Source: Sipunculus nudus
Lineage: Eukaryota; Annelida; Sipuncula; Golfingiida; Sipunculidae
Reading direction: 5' to 3'
Length of the DNA stretch: 64,000 bases
Assembly: GCA_026874595.1 (NCBI GenBank)
Contig: CM049322.1
Span: 7,988,900 to 8,052,899, forward strand
In this document: piece by piece, positions 1 through 11,743 of the stretch
How positions within the stretch are numbered: the first letter of the stretch is position 1
How the letters are laid out: each line of letters begins with the position of its first letter
The notes under the pieces: model-generated
Databases searched by the model: none
Told to the model about the DNA's origin: nothing
The model's input: the letters and a program-made list of their open reading frames with translations, nothing else
Position numbers and translations under genes: made by a program

Positions 1-44
1 TAGTCATAGAGATCACAAGTATTCGGCCTTCGTGTTTTGATTGA

Positions 45-1228
45 TCAACTAGAATACGGGTAGTCGACAAGCGACTACGTGTATCCGCCGAAATCAGAGT
101 GGGACGTGTGAAGTGAGGCATTGATTGAGTGGCAAGGGGAAATAGAGTGAGGTGTGTTGCATATATGCATGTATTTCGCAGCTGAAATGTGTATGTAGGT
201 TGCGCCACCTACAACAAAATCCAGAAAGCTGTCCAAATTGTATACATATGCAAAATTTTAGGCAGATAAGTCAAACCACTACTTGTATTTGAGTGATTTT
301 ATCCGACAGCAGACAAACAGAAGGGCCCTGTGCAAAAATGGTGGCAGGTGGCGCCACTAATCTTGTGTATGATTAAGAGCTATGCGAGATCTATACACAT
401 GCAAAATTTCAGGGGGATATGTCAAACCAGTCCTGAGATATAAGCCTGAATGTGTGCAGCGCCAACATTAATGTAGGTAGCGCCACCTGCCACAAAATCG
501 AGAAAGCTATCCGAGATGTATAAACCTGCTAAATTTTAGGCAGATCAATCAAACCACTACTGAGATATGAGTGATTTAAGCTCACTGCAGACAAACAGAC
601 GGACGCTGTGCAAAAATGGTTGCAGGTGGCGCCTCCAGTTTTGTGTATGATAAAGAGCTATGTGAGATCTATACACATGCAAAATTTCAGGAGGATACAG
701 CAAACCAGTCCTGAGATATAAGCCTGGAAGTCTGCAGCGTAAACATAAATGTAGGTGGCGCCGCCTGCCACAACATCCAGAAAGCTATCCCAGATGTATA
801 AACCTGCAAAATTTCAGGTGGATAAGTCCAACCAATGCAGAGATATGAGTGATTTTATCCCAAGGCAGATGAACAGATGGATGCAGTTCAAAAATGGTTG
901 CAGGTGGCGCCACCATTTATAGTGTATGTTATAAAACTATCCAAGGGCTACATTTGTGTAAAATTTTTAGCCCGATCGGTCAAACCGAGTCCAGAGATAT
1001 GGGGGTTTATGTGTAAACACAGACGCACAAATGGACGCAGAGCGCAGAGGAAAGGTAAGAGGTCAAAACAAAATCGGGGCGCAGCAGTTCACGTGTCCCG
1101 ATCGTAATCCCGGGTTTCGTAAAATTCCGACCAGCGGTTACCCAGGAGTTCTCCGGAAACCTACGCGGCGGCGGCGGCGTCCCACTGAAAACATAGTATC
1201 CGTAAAACTCTGTTTTGGCGGATACAAT
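45..1228. mobile_element. Dispersed element with GGTGGCGCCACC-centred internal tandem core (family G, copy 1)
   Basis: Near-inverted ends bracket the block: GTATCCGCCGAAATCAGAG at 81-99 and its imperfect complement CTCTGTTTTGGCGGATAC at 1208-1225 (one gap, one mismatch). Inside, a unit repeats at about 197, 341, 473, 619, 752 and 897, so spacing alternates near 145 and 133 bp (a roughly 278-bp dimer, three times). Each unit carries a variant of the palindrome GGTGGCGCCACC followed by an 'ACAYGCAAAATTT' stretch. Other copies lie at 7095-7506 and 20685-21090. No transposase is encoded, so it is non-autonomous. Bivalve 'pearl'-type elements also combine conserved ends with a tandem core, but assignment to them is inference. 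Confidence 0.65.
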
Positions 1229-2124
1229 TATATTCAGAATGATTTAATCGGATCACACAAGGTTTCGCATGCAATCCGACCAGTAGGCGAAAAACCCAAA
1301 TGTTGATTCTTGAGTGACAATATATAACACGTTTGTAAGTAATTATAGATCAGAGTGTTATTTATTTCTCATTTATTTTATATATACTTTATAAAATCAT
1401 AAGATCATTATATTGAGCAAGAAGGATCATATATTGTTTAAATATGTTTTAAGTTTAAAAAAATATCGTTATTTTTTCTTTTTTAATAAATTCGTTTACG
1501 GTAACATTCCTGCAGAAGCCTCTCATTCTTCTGAGATTATAGTTGACCAGGCCCCCTAATGCTGTCTCACACTTCCGCTTCGAAAGTTAAGTGTGTTAAA
1601 TCATGTCTCATTGGGCTATGGCCGACCCAACTGTTAGCTGGTATGAACCTTTACAGAAAAATATGCCAATTGCCAAAGTAACATGATTTATGTATAGATT
1701 TATGCAGATTTATCCCATTTAACACATTTAAATCATTTAAAAATGATAACTGTAATGAACATAGCATATTTCTTTTCTGTTATTCCGGTTTTATTTAAAA
1801 AACAGGCAACGTACAATACATGATTTAGATTTACAAGAGGAAACAATTATGAAGACATTAGCAAAATCATCAATCTCAGAGTATTTAGAAATAAAGGATA
1901 TTATATACGTACTTTTAAAATGTAACTTCTTATACATAAATGCTGGTTAGAAAGTTCCAATATATCAAGGGAGAAAAAAAAAGAATAAAAAATCACCTAA
2001 TATTTTAATTGATAAATTATTCCCAACCTCACTCATTACATTATATTATACTAATCATTCACAAGTTTTAAATTAAAACAAAAATAAAACTGGAAGCGAA
2101 ACCCCTGTTATTCGATGTTCTTTA
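1229..2124. other. AT-rich spacer, nothing recognised
   Basis: AT-rich DNA with short A/T runs. No coding exon, RNA gene or clear repeat structure was seen. Confidence 0.5.
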
Positions 2125-2310
2125 TAGCTCAGCTGACTGAAAGTCATCTGAGCTATAGCGATGGGTCTTGGTCCATCCGTCGTGCAATCCGCGTGTCCGG
2201 GCGTCCGTCCGTTAGCAGGTCACATATCGTGACCGTTAGACATAGAAACTTCTAACTGTACACCCAGGGAGATCCTAGGCCAATCTCTTTGGAAACCAGA
2301 CATTAGGTCA

Positions 2311-3666
2311 AGTTACTTCCCTTGTTCAGTTGGAACAAGACAGGGTTGTATGGTAAGTCCTCTGCTTTTTTCTATATTTATTGATGAATACTGTAATACT
2401 TTGTGCAACCCTGATTGTAAAGGAATTTTCATAAATGAAGAGCTACCTAATATTATGACCTTGATGTATGCTGATGATATAGTTAATTTTGGAGATTCAG
2501 TTGGGAGACTACAACAACAAATTAATCATCTGCAGGAATTTTGTATAAGATATGGATTAAATATAAACATGGACAAAACAAAAATAATAGTGTTTAGAGG
2601 AGGTGGTATATTAAGGAATAATGAAAAATGGTATTTGTTCAACCGTAAATTGGATGTAGTGTCCCACTATAAATATCTGGGGATCACTTTTACTTCAAAA
2701 TTATCATGGGCTAGGACCCACCAACAGCAAGCAATGCAGACAAATAAAGCTGTAAGTATTATCAGGGATTTTAATATAAGGTATAAGACAGTATCTGTGA
2801 AACATCTTTTTAATTTGTTTGATAGTATGGTAGCACCAATTTTAATGTATGGAAGTGAGATCTGGGCTCATTCTAAAATTGAAATACTAGAGAGAGTACA
2901 GTATAAGTTTTGTAAGTATGTTCTCGGTGTAGGTGATAACACTCCAAATTCAGCAGCTTTAGGTGATTGTGGCAGATTTCCACTTTTTGTTACATATGTG
3001 GTTCGTTGTATAAAATACTGGTTTAAAATTATTCACATGGAAGGCAATAGATATCCAAAGCAGTTTTATATGTATTTAAGGAAGATGGACAACAATGGAA
3101 AAATTAATTGGGCCACTTATATTAGAACATTACTATTTCAGGCAGGATTTGGTTATGTGTGGATGATAGAATATGAGGGAGATATAAATATTTTTATTGA
3201 ACAGTTTAAGCAACGAGTAAAAGACATGGCAGTACAAGATTGGCATAATGATATTAACTCCAGTAATAAATTGTATTTCTATGGAATTTTCAAATCATTG
3301 TTAACAGTAGAAAAGTATTTATTATGTGTACCTTATAAAAAATATTACAAGGCACTCGCCAAATTGAGATGTAGCAACCATAAATTAGCATTAGAATAAG
3401 GTCGACATAAAGGAATTGATAGAGAAGAAAGAATATGCAAATACTGTTACAATCTTGGTTATAATATCATAGAAGATGAATGTCATTTTATGTTAGAATG
3501 CCCTTTGTATAATGATCTACGTGTGAAATATTTAAGAAATGATATGCTACAGCCTGATGAATATAATTTTAAAAGAATTTTCAATTTGGAAAATCTGTTA
3601 GAAATTTCAAATTTAGCAGCCTTTGTTCACTATGGTTTTATAAAAAGACAAAAAAATATTATATAA
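2311..3666 (+). pseudogene. LINE ORF2 fragment: reverse transcriptase C-terminal half, one in-frame stop
   Basis: The frame runs from the truncation point through GTRQGCMVSPLLFS (RT block 4-like), the catalytic LMYADDIV motif near 2461-2484, and YKYLGITF (thumb region). It then continues to a C-terminal zinc-knuckle-like pattern C-x2-C-x12-H-x4-C. An in-frame TAA at 3397-3399 interrupts it, yet the same frame stays open to a TAA at 3664-3666, so the stop is probably a point mutation. The endonuclease domain and RT fingers are absent. The closing Cys/His pattern and 'LERVQYKFCKYVLGV' segment resemble I/Nimb-type or related animal LINEs, but clade assignment is uncertain. It is dead: truncated and stopped. 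Confidence 0.88.
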
Positions 3667-3906
3667 TTGATATTTATAGTACCACTTTGTAATACATGGG
3701 AGAATTTTTAATAATTTGTTTTTATTCTCTCTTAGGAATGTTCTTTTCTATCTTACAGAATCATAAGTATTTATTTATATTTGATATAACTTAGAATGCA
3801 CGTTTGTAAGTATTTGTTTGTTAATGTTATGGCAAAATGAATGTTTACAGTTGGAACTTTGGGCCTGAGGCCTCTATTCCTGAATAAACTCTTACTTACT
3901 TACTTT
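2311..3906 (+). mobile_element. 5'-truncated non-LTR retrotransposon (LINE) with target-site duplication
   Basis: The insert is flanked by a perfect 10-bp direct repeat, CATTAGGTCA, at 2301-2310 and 3907-3916. It begins inside a reverse-transcriptase reading frame, so the 5' end is truncated, and ends with AATAAA (3883-3888) followed by a short TTAC-repeat tail. Truncation, a simple-repeat 3' tail and a duplicated target are the hallmarks of target-primed reverse transcription. The host sequence is the family A repeat, so the LINE inserted later than that repeat. Confidence 0.9.
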
Positions 3907-4540
3907 CATTAGGTCATGGTGATCTATATTTTACATACTACAGGCTGAAAACATGATTTTGAGCTATCAGTCAGACGGGGCACAAATTGTATCCGCTAGG
4001 CCTAGAATCTTCAATCGTTAAACCCGTGGAGGTTTATAATAATCTCATTAGAAATCTGAAATTAGGTCACTGTGGCCTATATCGTCCTAGTTCTTCAAAT
4101 GAAACGGTCATCTGTTAACAGGGCACAAAATGTTGCCTCTGGACCCAGAAACTTCTAACTGAAGATCTAGGAAGGTCTATAAAATATCGCCTTTGAAAAC
4201 TGAATATCCAAGGGAGGTCAATAATAAAATCTCTCTGGAGTTAGGTCTCTGTTACCTATATCCTCTAAGCTGTGGTTCTCGTAAGGACCCACCAGAATTA
4301 TTGAACATTTTATACAAAAGTCCCGATATCTGAATAACTAATGCATTGATCGCCATGATTCTATGCATGACCTCATTTGGATAAATTGCAGGCTTCTCTA
4401 TAGTGCCCTCCGGACAACCAGTACCAAACACATAAATTCATCTAGTATCACACTATAGCAAATACAATCTTGTCAGTTAGCTGAGCGTCATGACCCTTGG
4501 GTCACTTGTTAGATAATTATTTAACTGTGCAGTACATTTT

Positions 4541-5122
4541 TAGCTCAGCTGATTGAAAGTCATCTGAGCTATAACGATCACCCTTTGTCCGGCGGCCGCC
4601 GTCTGTCCGTCTGTCCGTCCGTTAACCAGGCACAAATCGTAACCGCTGGACGTGGAACCTTCTAACTTGACATCCAGGGAGGTCCATCAAATATCTTCTC
4701 GGAAACATGAACTTAGGTCTCTGTTGCTCATATCCTCTGAGCTATTGGGCTCAGAATTACCCCCAAGAATAATTAAAAATCTGATACAAAAGCTCCAGTA
4801 TCTGACCAATTAATGCATCGATTACCATGATTCTTTGCATGCATATTCATCATGGGGTCTTTCATCAGTTGCTGCAGACTGGTGGCGCCACCTGGATTTT
4901 TTTTTATTTTTACGCATTTTTTCTCTATTTTTTGAGACCTTCAAAGATGCGCTCGTCCGTTAACAGGGAAAAATCGTTACCATTGCACCTGGAATCTTCT
5001 AACTTGACATATGCTTCAGTTGAATTGGGATACCACTTACAAAATTTGGCATTCAGATGATAAAATTCTTTGGTCAATGTCTTTCTACTCAGCTGAGTGT
5101 CATGACCCCTGGGTTACTTGTT
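4541..5122 (+). mobile_element. Hairpin-ended dispersed repeat (family A, copy 2)
   Basis: Same organisation as copy 1, 30 bp downstream of it: TAGCTCAGCTGATTGAAAGTC hairpin start, GTCCGTCCGTTAACCAGGC, CATCCAGGGAGGTCCAT, an internal 'GCAGACTGGTGGCGCCACCTG' motif followed by T-rich sequence, and a diverged end TGAGTGTCATGACCCCTGGG. At about 580 bp it is the shortest near-complete + strand copy. The internal GGTGGCGCCACC palindrome is shared with family G, a possible sign of modular exchange. No coding capacity. Confidence 0.75.
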
Positions 5123-5774
5123 CCAAGATGTATATCCTGTCTATTTGTCGAGTAAGACACAAAGATATGCACCGTAAAATGACGCTTAGCTTTCAAACAC
5201 AAAGCTAAGCACATTTCTTGTCCTCGTATTTTCCACGCTTTTATTACCTACGCACTTCAAATTCGTGTTTAGCCTTAGATTTTCTAGCTTATCATGTTGA
5301 GCGTGTTTAGCATTTTTATATGTTAAGTCTTGAAATGTATTTTGATCCCCTGCGATGTAAAATTTTGCTAAGTTACATTAGATGCTTACTTCTTTCGCTT
5401 TTGGATCTGATTGTATCCGATTTCGGGTGTGGGATAAAACTCTTGTACACACACGCACAGGATGATTTACAACTCCCCGACAAAAAAAAAAAGATAAGAG
5501 CTATTTTCTAAATTCATTTTTTTTTTTTTTTTTTTAAATCTTGATAATGTTAAATATATACATCACAGATACAAGTATTAAGATGATCACAAGGTAATAA
5601 CATGAAATTCTGAAAGTATGTTTAGCCTCACTTGAACAGAAGGAACGCTTTGCTTTAATTAACTAAACTGTAGCTCTTTTCACGTTATACAAAGACACAT
5701 GAGGAAATAAATTCTCAAAACACAAGCCATATACAAACTACAACGGCAGATAGTTAATTTTGTTGTGTTAAGTA
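5123..5774. other. Spacer, nothing recognised
   Basis: AT-rich; contains a poly-A run near 5482 and a poly-T run near 5518-5535. Short open frames here show no domain or splice structure. Confidence 0.5.
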
Positions 5775-6442
5775 CAATTTTATACGCCCCTCTTATGACG
5801 GAAGAATTATGGTACATGCACCATCCGTCCGTTAACTTTTAGTGTCGCCGCGATAACTCACCAGGGCTTTGATGGATTTTTGCGAAACTCACCTACCAAA
5901 AGATTATCTCGCCCAAGTTCGATTATGGGCAACGTCCACGTATATTTTAAATGGGGTCACGGGTCACTCGGCTACTTTGTGGTATTGCCTCGATAACTTA
6001 CGAAGAATATGAAAGATTTTGATAAAACTCATCAGAAATGTTAATCAATAAAATATCTCGCCTAAGTTCGAATTCCAGCAAAATCCATGTATATTTAATG
6101 AGGTCAAAGGTCACCGCACTTTTGGGCATCTTGGTGACTTACCAAAAATTCTATGGATTTTAATGAAACTCATTATATATATTTATCAATAGATTTTCTT
6201 ACATGATGTACATTTTCATCAAAATTCACGCATATTTAATTAGGTCAGAGGTCACCGCACTTTGTAGGTACCTTGGTGACTTACAAAAATCCTATGGATT
6301 CACATGAAACTCATTTTACATATTGACAATAGATCCTCACCTGAATTACATTCCCATCACAATTCACGCATATTTAATGAGGTTAGAGGTAATAAGATGC
6401 ACAACGGGCGTATAATGTGCGTTTGCGGTGCTCTTGTTTCAT
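5775..6442 (+). mobile_element. Dispersed repeat with TATACGCCC inverted ends (family B, copy 1)
   Basis: TATACGCCC at 5781-5789 and GGGCGTATA at 6406-6414 are perfect 9-bp inverted repeats. The interior repeats a roughly 110-130 bp module with 'ATATTTAATGAGGTCAGAGGTCACCGCAC' type sequence and 'GGATTTTNATGAAACTCAT'. It ends GCGGTGCTCTTGTTTC. A second copy lies at 59766-60276. No protein-coding capacity. Confidence 0.65.
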
Positions 6443-7094
6443 ATTTTAATCAGAGCTTTTAATGAATGGATTTTGCTTTTTATATTCCATAGTACGTCAA
6501 ACTGAGGGAAGGCCTGTTTATTTAAACTGGCATACTGTCTCGGGAAACTAAGGATTTTTTTATGCCAAAAACGTCACTTATGAGTTGACTAAAAGTCCTG
6601 TCGTTTGTAGGTGGAGCCTATTCATAAATGATTCCCTCAGTCTACACTCTCCTGACGAGGACCAGCCTTGGGGAGATGTAGCTGGCGAGTAGGAGCCCAT
6701 ATATCTCACTTGTGTCAAAGTGTATAATCATAAACATTTTGAGTATTTTTGTCTGCATGATTAACAGATCAATCCTTTTCAGTAAAATATTTTGCTCTTA
6801 TTATCTGGTAGCACTGAATGATCTACTTAAGTGCAGAGTTATACAAAATATTTTACATCTTTTTTGTTATATATTGAAAAAAAACAGGCCTACAGACCGA
6901 AAGCAACCCTATGCAATTGGTTTCACATCAGGTGTAATGCTTTCATGATGACATGCTTGACCATTGTTTGATAAGTACTTGATTACAGAACAGGTAAATG
7001 TGTGACATGTTTTACACGAAGCAAGTATCAAACATTTTGAATACGAGTATTAGTACTAATTACGCAAACGTAAGTCCTGCTATACTGGCATGTA
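6443..7094. other. Spacer, nothing recognised
   Basis: Ordinary AT-rich sequence; the short open frame near 6712-6948 is low-complexity hydrophobic with no recognisable domain. Confidence 0.45.
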
Positions 7095-7506
7095 CACAAC
7101 ACAAAATGATTGTAGTGGCACCACCAGTCTTGTGAAAATGCCATCAAAGGACATGCAACACAGATGTGTACAGATGCATGAAACCCAAAAACAATTGTAG
7201 GTGGCGCCACAAGTCTCGTATACAACAAAACTGTCAGAGATATATACACATGCATATTTTCAGGCGGACGTATCAAAGAAATAAGCAGGGACATACTATG
7301 TGCAAAATTTATTGTAGGTGGTACCAGGAGTCTTGTAAATGACAAGATATCAGATATGCTCAATTTCAGGCATATATATGAAATTCCTCCTAATAATAAG
7401 CAGAGACTAACACTGTGCATATTTTTTGTAACGGGCAGCAGCAGTCTTGTGTATGAGAAAGAATAAAAGATGAATAGACATGCCAAACGTTCAGGCAGAT
7501 ACATCA
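7095..7506 (+). repeat. Family G tandem-core fragment (copy 2)
   Basis: Four roughly 105-bp units, each beginning with a variant of GTGGCRCCACNAGTCTTGTG and followed by 'ACATGCA..TTTCAGGC', matching the units at 341 and 619. The outer inverted ends seen in copy 1 are not recognisable, so this is a core fragment. A long minus-strand open frame (7028-7507) arises from the repeat and is not treated as a gene. Confidence 0.6.
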
Positions 7507-8347
7507 TATCGCGTCAGGTGCACTGGGTTTATTAAATTCGGTTGAACAAGGCAGTTGCCCCTCAAGTAAAGCGAAGCAAATAGCCAGCTGCAGCTTCTGC
7601 ACTGCACGGATTGAAATCTTGACCTGTTGCCTAATCAGATACAGTTGGCAGCCTGCCAAAACTATAAATTGATATAGACTTAAATTTGGCCTGTTGCCAA
7701 AAAAAATGTCTCTCAAGCTATTTATAGAGATTATCTTGGCATGTGGTTAAATCTATTTATACATACTGATTTATTTGGCTATAATGCATTGTCAGGTTGA
7801 CATATAAATAGCATGCTTTTATCAAAATGTTGGGAATAATAACAGATGCTTATGAAATGGAAGATCAGATTACAGAGTTATTTTATCATGGATTAATCTT
7901 ACACGAAAGTTGCATATGGACATTAATTATGCATGTCCCCTGTACAACTAAGTATGTTAATACAATGAATCTTCCGGCTTTGTTTACCAAAGTACCTCAA
8001 ATACCTTTAATTGTTTAAGGTCCAATAGTGCAGCCATAATTATTTAAGTCCACTTGAATAAGGCCACCTAATATCAATTTTGTGCAGTGTTACAGAATTT
8101 GAAACAATGTTTTGCAGAAGAGATTATTGTAACCCTCAGTTTGAAAAAAAGCTTACTTGGCCACAAAACCAACTTTAGCATTCTATGACTATTCCACAAT
8201 TCAATGAACCTGATCTGTTCTTATACAGGAATGAGAGAACCCTACCCTAAGTTTTTTAGTTTTTTCCCTGTAACATCTAAGTCAGTACTTGTAGCCAACA
8301 AATAAGTTGAATCCGAGGGTTTTCTTTTGGTTAGAGGACTGATTTTT
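7507..8347. other. Spacer, nothing recognised
   Basis: AT-rich DNA between repeats; no exon, RNA gene or repeat structure seen. Confidence 0.45.
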
Positions 8348-9810
8348 TAGCTCATTGACTGTAAGTCATCTGAGTTATAGCGATCACCCTTTGTCCGTCG
8401 TCCCTCTTGCGGTCGGCCGCGGCCGTCTGTCCGTTAACAGGGCACAAGTCGTAACCGCTGGACCTGGAATCTTCTAACCTTACATCCAGGGAGGTCCATG
8501 AAAAATCTCCTTGAAAACCTGGAATTAGGTCTCTGTTACCCATATTCTTCGAGTTATGGCGCTCCGAAGTACCCCCCCCCCCCCCAGAATAATGAAAAAT
8601 TTGATACAAAAGCTCAAGTATCTGAACAACTTATCCAATCTAGACCTAGAATCTTCTCTCTTGATATGCAGGGAGGTCCATGAAAAGTCTCCTTGGAAAC
8701 CTAATATTCGCTCTCTGTTACCCATATTCTTCGAGCTATTCTGCTCTGAAGTACCCCCAGAATAATTGATAATTTTATACAAAAGCTCCAGTAGCTGAAC
8801 AAATAATGCATTGATAACCATGATTCTTTGCATGGATATTGGTCATGGAATGTTTCATCAGTTTCTGCAGACTGGTGCCGCCACCTGTATTTTTTTTTAT
8901 TTTTACGATTTTTTTTTCTCTATTTTTGAGACCTTGAGAGGCGGTCATCTGTTAACAGGGCACAAATCGTAACAACTGGACCTAGAATCTTCTCTCTTGA
9001 CATGCAGGAAGGTCCATGAAAAGTATCCATGGAAACCTTAAATTAGGTCTCTGTTACCTATAACCTCTTGAGCTTTGGGGCTCCGAAGTACCCCCCAGAA
9101 TAATGTAAAATTTGATACTAAACTCAAGTATCTGAGCAACTATTGCATTGATCACCATGATTCTGTGCATAGATATTTATCATGGAATGTTTCATCAGTT
9201 TTTGCAGTCTTGTGGTGCCACCTGCATTTTTTCAATTTTTACTGATTTTTTCTCTATTTTTGAGACGTCATAAGATGCGTTCATCTGTTAACAGGGCAGA
9301 AATTGTAACCATTGGTCCTAGAATCTTCTAACTTGACCTCAAGGGAGGTCTGTGAAAAATATCCTTGGAAACTTGAAATTAGGTCTCTGTTACCCATATT
9401 TTCTGAGCAATGGGGCTTATAAGCACCCCTCAAAATTACTGAAAATTTAATAAACCAAAGTAGGACACAAATCATAACCATTGGGCCCAGAATCTTATAA
9501 CTTGATATCCTGAGAGTTCCTCTAAAGTACTCCTCAGAAACCTGAAATTCGGTCATTGCGACCTATATTCTCAGGGTTTAGGGTATGTTTGAGCACCCCA
9601 GAAATAATGCAAAGTACACACGAATTGCCAGATTCCTCAGGAAAGGCTGGTTGGATTGTCATCAAATTTGTTGTGCTTATGGGTCTTGATGAACTTAAGC
9701 TAATATACATGAACAATGATGCCACCTACATTATCGTAATTAGTTTCCTGTGCAAGGACATATTGTCACATGTCAGTCTGCTGAGCGTCATGACCCATGG
9801 GTCACTTGTT
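8348..9810 (+). mobile_element. Hairpin-ended dispersed repeat with expanded internal units (family A, copy 3)
   Basis: It starts TAGCTCATTGACTGTAAGTCA and ends GAGCGTCATGACCCATGG then GTCACTTGTT. The interior is longer than in other copies because a module is repeated several times. The module runs 'GGGCACAARTCGTAACCRCTGG, ATCTTCTAACTTGACATCCAG, GGAGGTCCATGAAAA, GGTCTCTGTTACCCATAT' and recurs at about 8436, 8640 (partial), 8956, 9295 and 9470. This shows copy-number variation of an internal block within the family. A poly-C run sits near 8572-8585. Confidence 0.72.
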
Positions 9811-10229
9811 TATATATTTCAAAGGTGCTAGACGCCATTCCATAGTATAAGCACAAGGATAAAAATAAATTGAATAAATTTGTCGAAATTGATAATAATT
9901 TCTAGATGTGTTATTGATTATAAAAAATGCGAAAATGTAATAGGCCCTTTGACATGGACAGTTTGTGTTTATATCACATCTCTTTCAGTTCCAGGTCAGG
10001 CATCGGCATCGCCTTGGCCATTGTTTCAGTCCGTTTCTAAATTTCAGTCCCATCTAGGGTCTGGAAACCTCAGGTGTATATTGATTATGACTGGTTTCTT
10101 CAGTTTCTGAAGCCTGGTGGTGCCACCTGTATTTTTTCTATTTTTTACGATTTTTTTCATTTATTTTGATAATGCCAAATTATTTTGAAACTATCAAATT
10201 TGCAACTGTGTCGTGTCCTGAAACCTTGT
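9811..10229. other. Spacer with a small family A fragment
   Basis: Mostly unrecognised sequence. A fragment at about 10095-10155 (CTGGTGGTGCCACCTG followed by T-rich DNA) matches the interior of family A. Confidence 0.45.
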
Positions 10230-11160
10230 ATGTTATTAGGGGCCCTATTGTAATCACCCTGTCTGTGTGTCTGTCTGTTCGTCTCTCTGTACGTTTGTCA
10301 TTTGTTTCCTGGTGATAATCCAGTTTGAATTGAAATACGGAATTCAGACTTGACCTATAAATGACCCACCTCTATCACAATAACTCTATAGATTTTGAGG
10401 TCAGGAGGTCAAAGTTCAAGGTCACCCAACCGACTTAGTTAAAAACATTGTGGATGTGTTTTAAGCCAAACTTTTCATCCCAAACCTTGCACATATAGCT
10501 GACCTGCCAATAGGGGAAGATTTTGATTGATATTAGAGTAACAAGGTAAAAGGTCAAAGTCACAGGGCCATCTGACTGCATATTTGTTTCCGCATGATAA
10601 ATCCAGTTTGGAATGACATTTTAGGTTCAAACTTGACTTAAATATAACCCATCAACAATGTAAGACCCTAATTGCTTTTGGGGTCAAAGGTCAAGGTCAT
10701 CTAACCCTCTTACTTATAAAGATTGTGGATGCATTTTAAGCCTTTTCATCCTAAACCTTTCATCTAACACATATAGCTGACCTGCAATTAGGAAATGAAC
10801 ATGGTTAATTTCGGGGGTCACTAGGTCAAAGGTCAAGGTCACAGTGGCCATCTGTCCATATATTTGTTTTCGAGTGATAACCCCATTCTTTGGATGAACA
10901 TGTTGTTTATAAACTTGATTTATTTATAGCCCACCAATAAAGTAAGAACCCTTTTTATTTTGGAGTTCAAGGTCACAGGGCAGAAGGCATTATTCAGTAT
11001 TACGCCAAATTACAGTCTGAATCGGGTTTTTTTGGCTGGACCACCTCGTGATCAGGGTTTGGGCTGGTCAGATTCCTGACTGGGATTTGGTCTTGACGCT
11101 ATAAAAATATTCTCATTATCAATTTCAGCCGAGCGCCGTAACCCACAGGTCCCTTGCTTA
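10230..11160 (+). mobile_element. Dispersed repeat rich in GGTCAAAGGTCAAGGTCA modules (family C)
   Basis: It begins at TTATTAGGGGCCCTATTGTAATCACC and contains four diverged modules, at about 10380, 10540, 10680 and 10810, each with 'GGTCAAAGGTCAAGGTCA'-like sequence and 'CACATATAGCTGACCTGC'. It ends GAGCGCCGTAACCCACAGG then TCCCTTG. That 3' end resembles the family A end (GAGCGTCATGACCCATGG then GTCACTTG), so the families probably share a terminal module. No coding capacity. Confidence 0.55.
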
Positions 11161-11234
11161 TATATGCTTCTATTGTTTCTGTGTTTTAACGATTAGATCA
11201 ACAGTTGCTATATGCACAGATGCTCTTATCGATG

Positions 11235-11281
<47 letters not shown>

Positions 11282-11743
11282 ATGAGTATTTGATATATAA
11301 ATTATATATTGAATATGTATTTATATATAATATTGAAATTATATCTTACCTATATATCAGTGTGTATATGCCATATATATGCGTGCGTATTTGAACAAAT
11401 TTGAATAAGCAATTAAACAATAATTATAAACATGTTTAGTGCATTTTAAAAATATGTAGCTAAATATGTTAAGCACGTCCATTTTTAACAATGTGTCAAC
11501 AACAATGCATTTCGCTAAAGATATTTACATTTCAGCTAAACTTCTTTATATTTTAAACGTGTAAATATTTTTGGAAACTTATGGATAAAAATCTAAACAT
11601 GTCCAGCCCAACTTGGTACATGTTTAGCTGCAAAGCGGGGTATTTTTTATCGTTAAATGATAATCGCGGTTTTTACATCGGGAGTATTGATCGTTATAGC
11701 CAATCGAATATATCTTGCAGGATGAGCTTATAGCTTGGGCAAT
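11161..11743. other. Upstream region of NLR1 with a (TA)n microsatellite
   Basis: Contains (TA)n at 11237-11279 followed by AT-rich sequence. No convincing TATA box or CpG cluster could be assigned as the NLR1 promoter. Confidence 0.4.

Larger units (their letters stand above)
2125..4510 (+). mobile_element. Hairpin-ended dispersed repeat (family A, copy 1), interrupted by a LINE
   Basis: It starts with AGCTCAGCTGACT-GAA-AGTCATCTGAGCT, a 13-bp stem with one mismatch and a 3-nt loop. It ends with GAGCGTCATGACCC and GGGTCACTTGTT. The body has 'GTCCGTCCGTTA...GGGCACAAATCGTAACCGCTGG' type sequence and 'CCAGGGAGGTCCAT', shared with the copies at 4541, 8348 and 32985. A 1596-bp LINE fragment splits this copy at 2311-3906; without it the repeat is about 780 bp. 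It encodes no protein, so it is non-autonomous. Confidence 0.75.

Noticed and set aside
10380-10990. AGGTCAAAGGTCA clusters in family C as hormone response elements
   Set aside because: Direct-repeat-like words are part of a dispersed transposable repeat, and no nearby gene arrangement supports regulation.
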